Shown here piece after piece: positions 8,322-8,633 of a DNA stretch of 8,633 nt. The DNA is taken from NCBI GenBank assembly GCA_021286965.1, contig JAJTBK010000418.1, forward strand, positions 1 through 8,633, in the 5' to 3' direction. The stretch's first letter is position 1, and each line of letters begins with the position of its first letter. This DNA is from Comamonadaceae bacterium. GTDB lineage: Bacteria > Pseudomonadota > Gammaproteobacteria > Burkholderiales > Burkholderiaceae_C. Position numbers and translations under genes: made by a program. The notes under the pieces were generated by a model. The model was not told the DNA's origin and did no database searches. It worked only from the letters and a program-made list of their open reading frames with translations.

Positions 8322-8633
8322 CACGGCTGGCTTGTTCGAGGTGGCCGGTATCGGCCCAACCCACCAAGCTTAGCCCATGACCGGGGGTCCACAGCAGCCG
8401 GTTGATGGCCGTGTTCGTCAGCTGCCAGGTGCGCGGCGCCTGCAGGCTCTGGCGCGTGGCGGCGCGGTAGAGCACGTCGAGCACGCCGCCATGCGCCACC
8501 AGCAGCAGCAGCGCGCCAGGGTGGCGCGCGGCAATGCCTTCGGTGGCGGCGTGCACGCGCGCGCGCAGCTGCAGCAGGGTTTCGCCGCCCTCGGGGGCGT
8601 AGTCCGGCTCGCGCTGGCGCCAGCGGCGCGCCT
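8305..8633 (-). CDS. Histidine phosphatase (phosphoglycerate mutase-like) family protein, C-terminal part
   Basis: The minus-strand frame is open to the window edge and gives the last 108 residues; the N-terminus with the catalytic RHG motif lies outside. The visible part shows PEGGETLLQLRARV, the usual glutamate-containing loop preceding a helix, then LLLLVAHGGVLDVLYR, the second catalytic-histidine motif (HGG) of the branch-1 histidine phosphatases. The end is LVGWADTGHLEQASRDETTA. The family covers phosphoglycerate mutases, cobalamin-pathway phosphatases and broad-specificity phosphatases, and the fragment does not allow a choice. A GTG at 8556 within the frame is internal, since the family motif PEGGET lies upstream of it. 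The stop at 8305-8307 overlaps the start of the aldolase-like gene by 17 bp, so the two are probably one operon whose promoter is outside the window. Confidence 0.88.
   Translation of the reverse strand, partial: ARRWRQREPDYAPEGGETLLQLRARVHAATEGIAARHPGALLLLVAHGGVLDVLYRAATRQSLQAPRTWQLTNTAINRLLWTPGHGLSLVGWADTGHLEQASRDETTA

Noticed and set aside
7203..8405. Plus-strand frame of 400 codons opposite the aldolase-like gene
   Set aside because: The minus strand encodes a complete PLP enzyme with conserved K54 and His-x-Asp motifs. The plus frame shows only Arg/Gly/Ala/His-rich shadow sequence.

Overview
The window is about 8.6 kb of GC-rich chromosomal DNA, most probably from a betaproteobacterium of the Comamonadaceae type (Acidovorax/Alicycliphilus-like). 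That placement is an inference. It rests on the GC-rich codon use, on a GlmS that reads like the Burkholderiales version (for example RGYDSCGVA and the C-terminal [22 protein letters not shown]), and on the set of neighbouring genes. No RNA gene, CRISPR array, complete insertion sequence or phage gene is visible.

Layout. (1) 1-4328, plus strand: the end of a tripartite multidrug efflux operon. It holds an RND inner-membrane pump, missing about 70 N-terminal residues at the window edge, and then an OprM/NodT-type outer-membrane lipoprotein whose ATG overlaps the pump's stop codon. The periplasmic adaptor expected before the pump lies outside the window. (2) 4329-4672: a gene-free convergent region of 344 bp. 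It carries an exact 47-bp copy of the 3' end of glmS in direct orientation and an 18-bp inverted copy of neighbouring glmS sequence. (3) 4673-6541, minus strand: glmS, the glutamine-dependent glucosamine-6-phosphate synthase that opens the UDP-GlcNAc pathway to peptidoglycan and LPS. (4) 6542-6668: a strongly AT-rich divergent promoter region (37 G/C in 127 bases, counted by hand) with three GAAAT/ATTTC-type palindromes. (5) 6669-7154, plus strand: an Lrp/AsnC-family regulator. (6) 7161-8633, minus strand: a D-threonine-aldolase-like PLP enzyme preceded by an overlapping histidine-phosphatase gene that runs off the window.

How the parts relate. The pump and channel form one machine. glmS and the Lrp-type regulator share one short control region, so regulation of both by that regulator is the simplest hypothesis. 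The aldolase and phosphatase look co-transcribed, but no common pathway can be read from the sequence.

No clear new biological system is visible: all six genes belong to known families. The most unusual structure is the duplicated glmS 3' end. It includes the stop codon, forms a hairpin, and ends close to where Tn7-like elements insert next to glmS. It may be the scar of an integrated element or a template-switching event.
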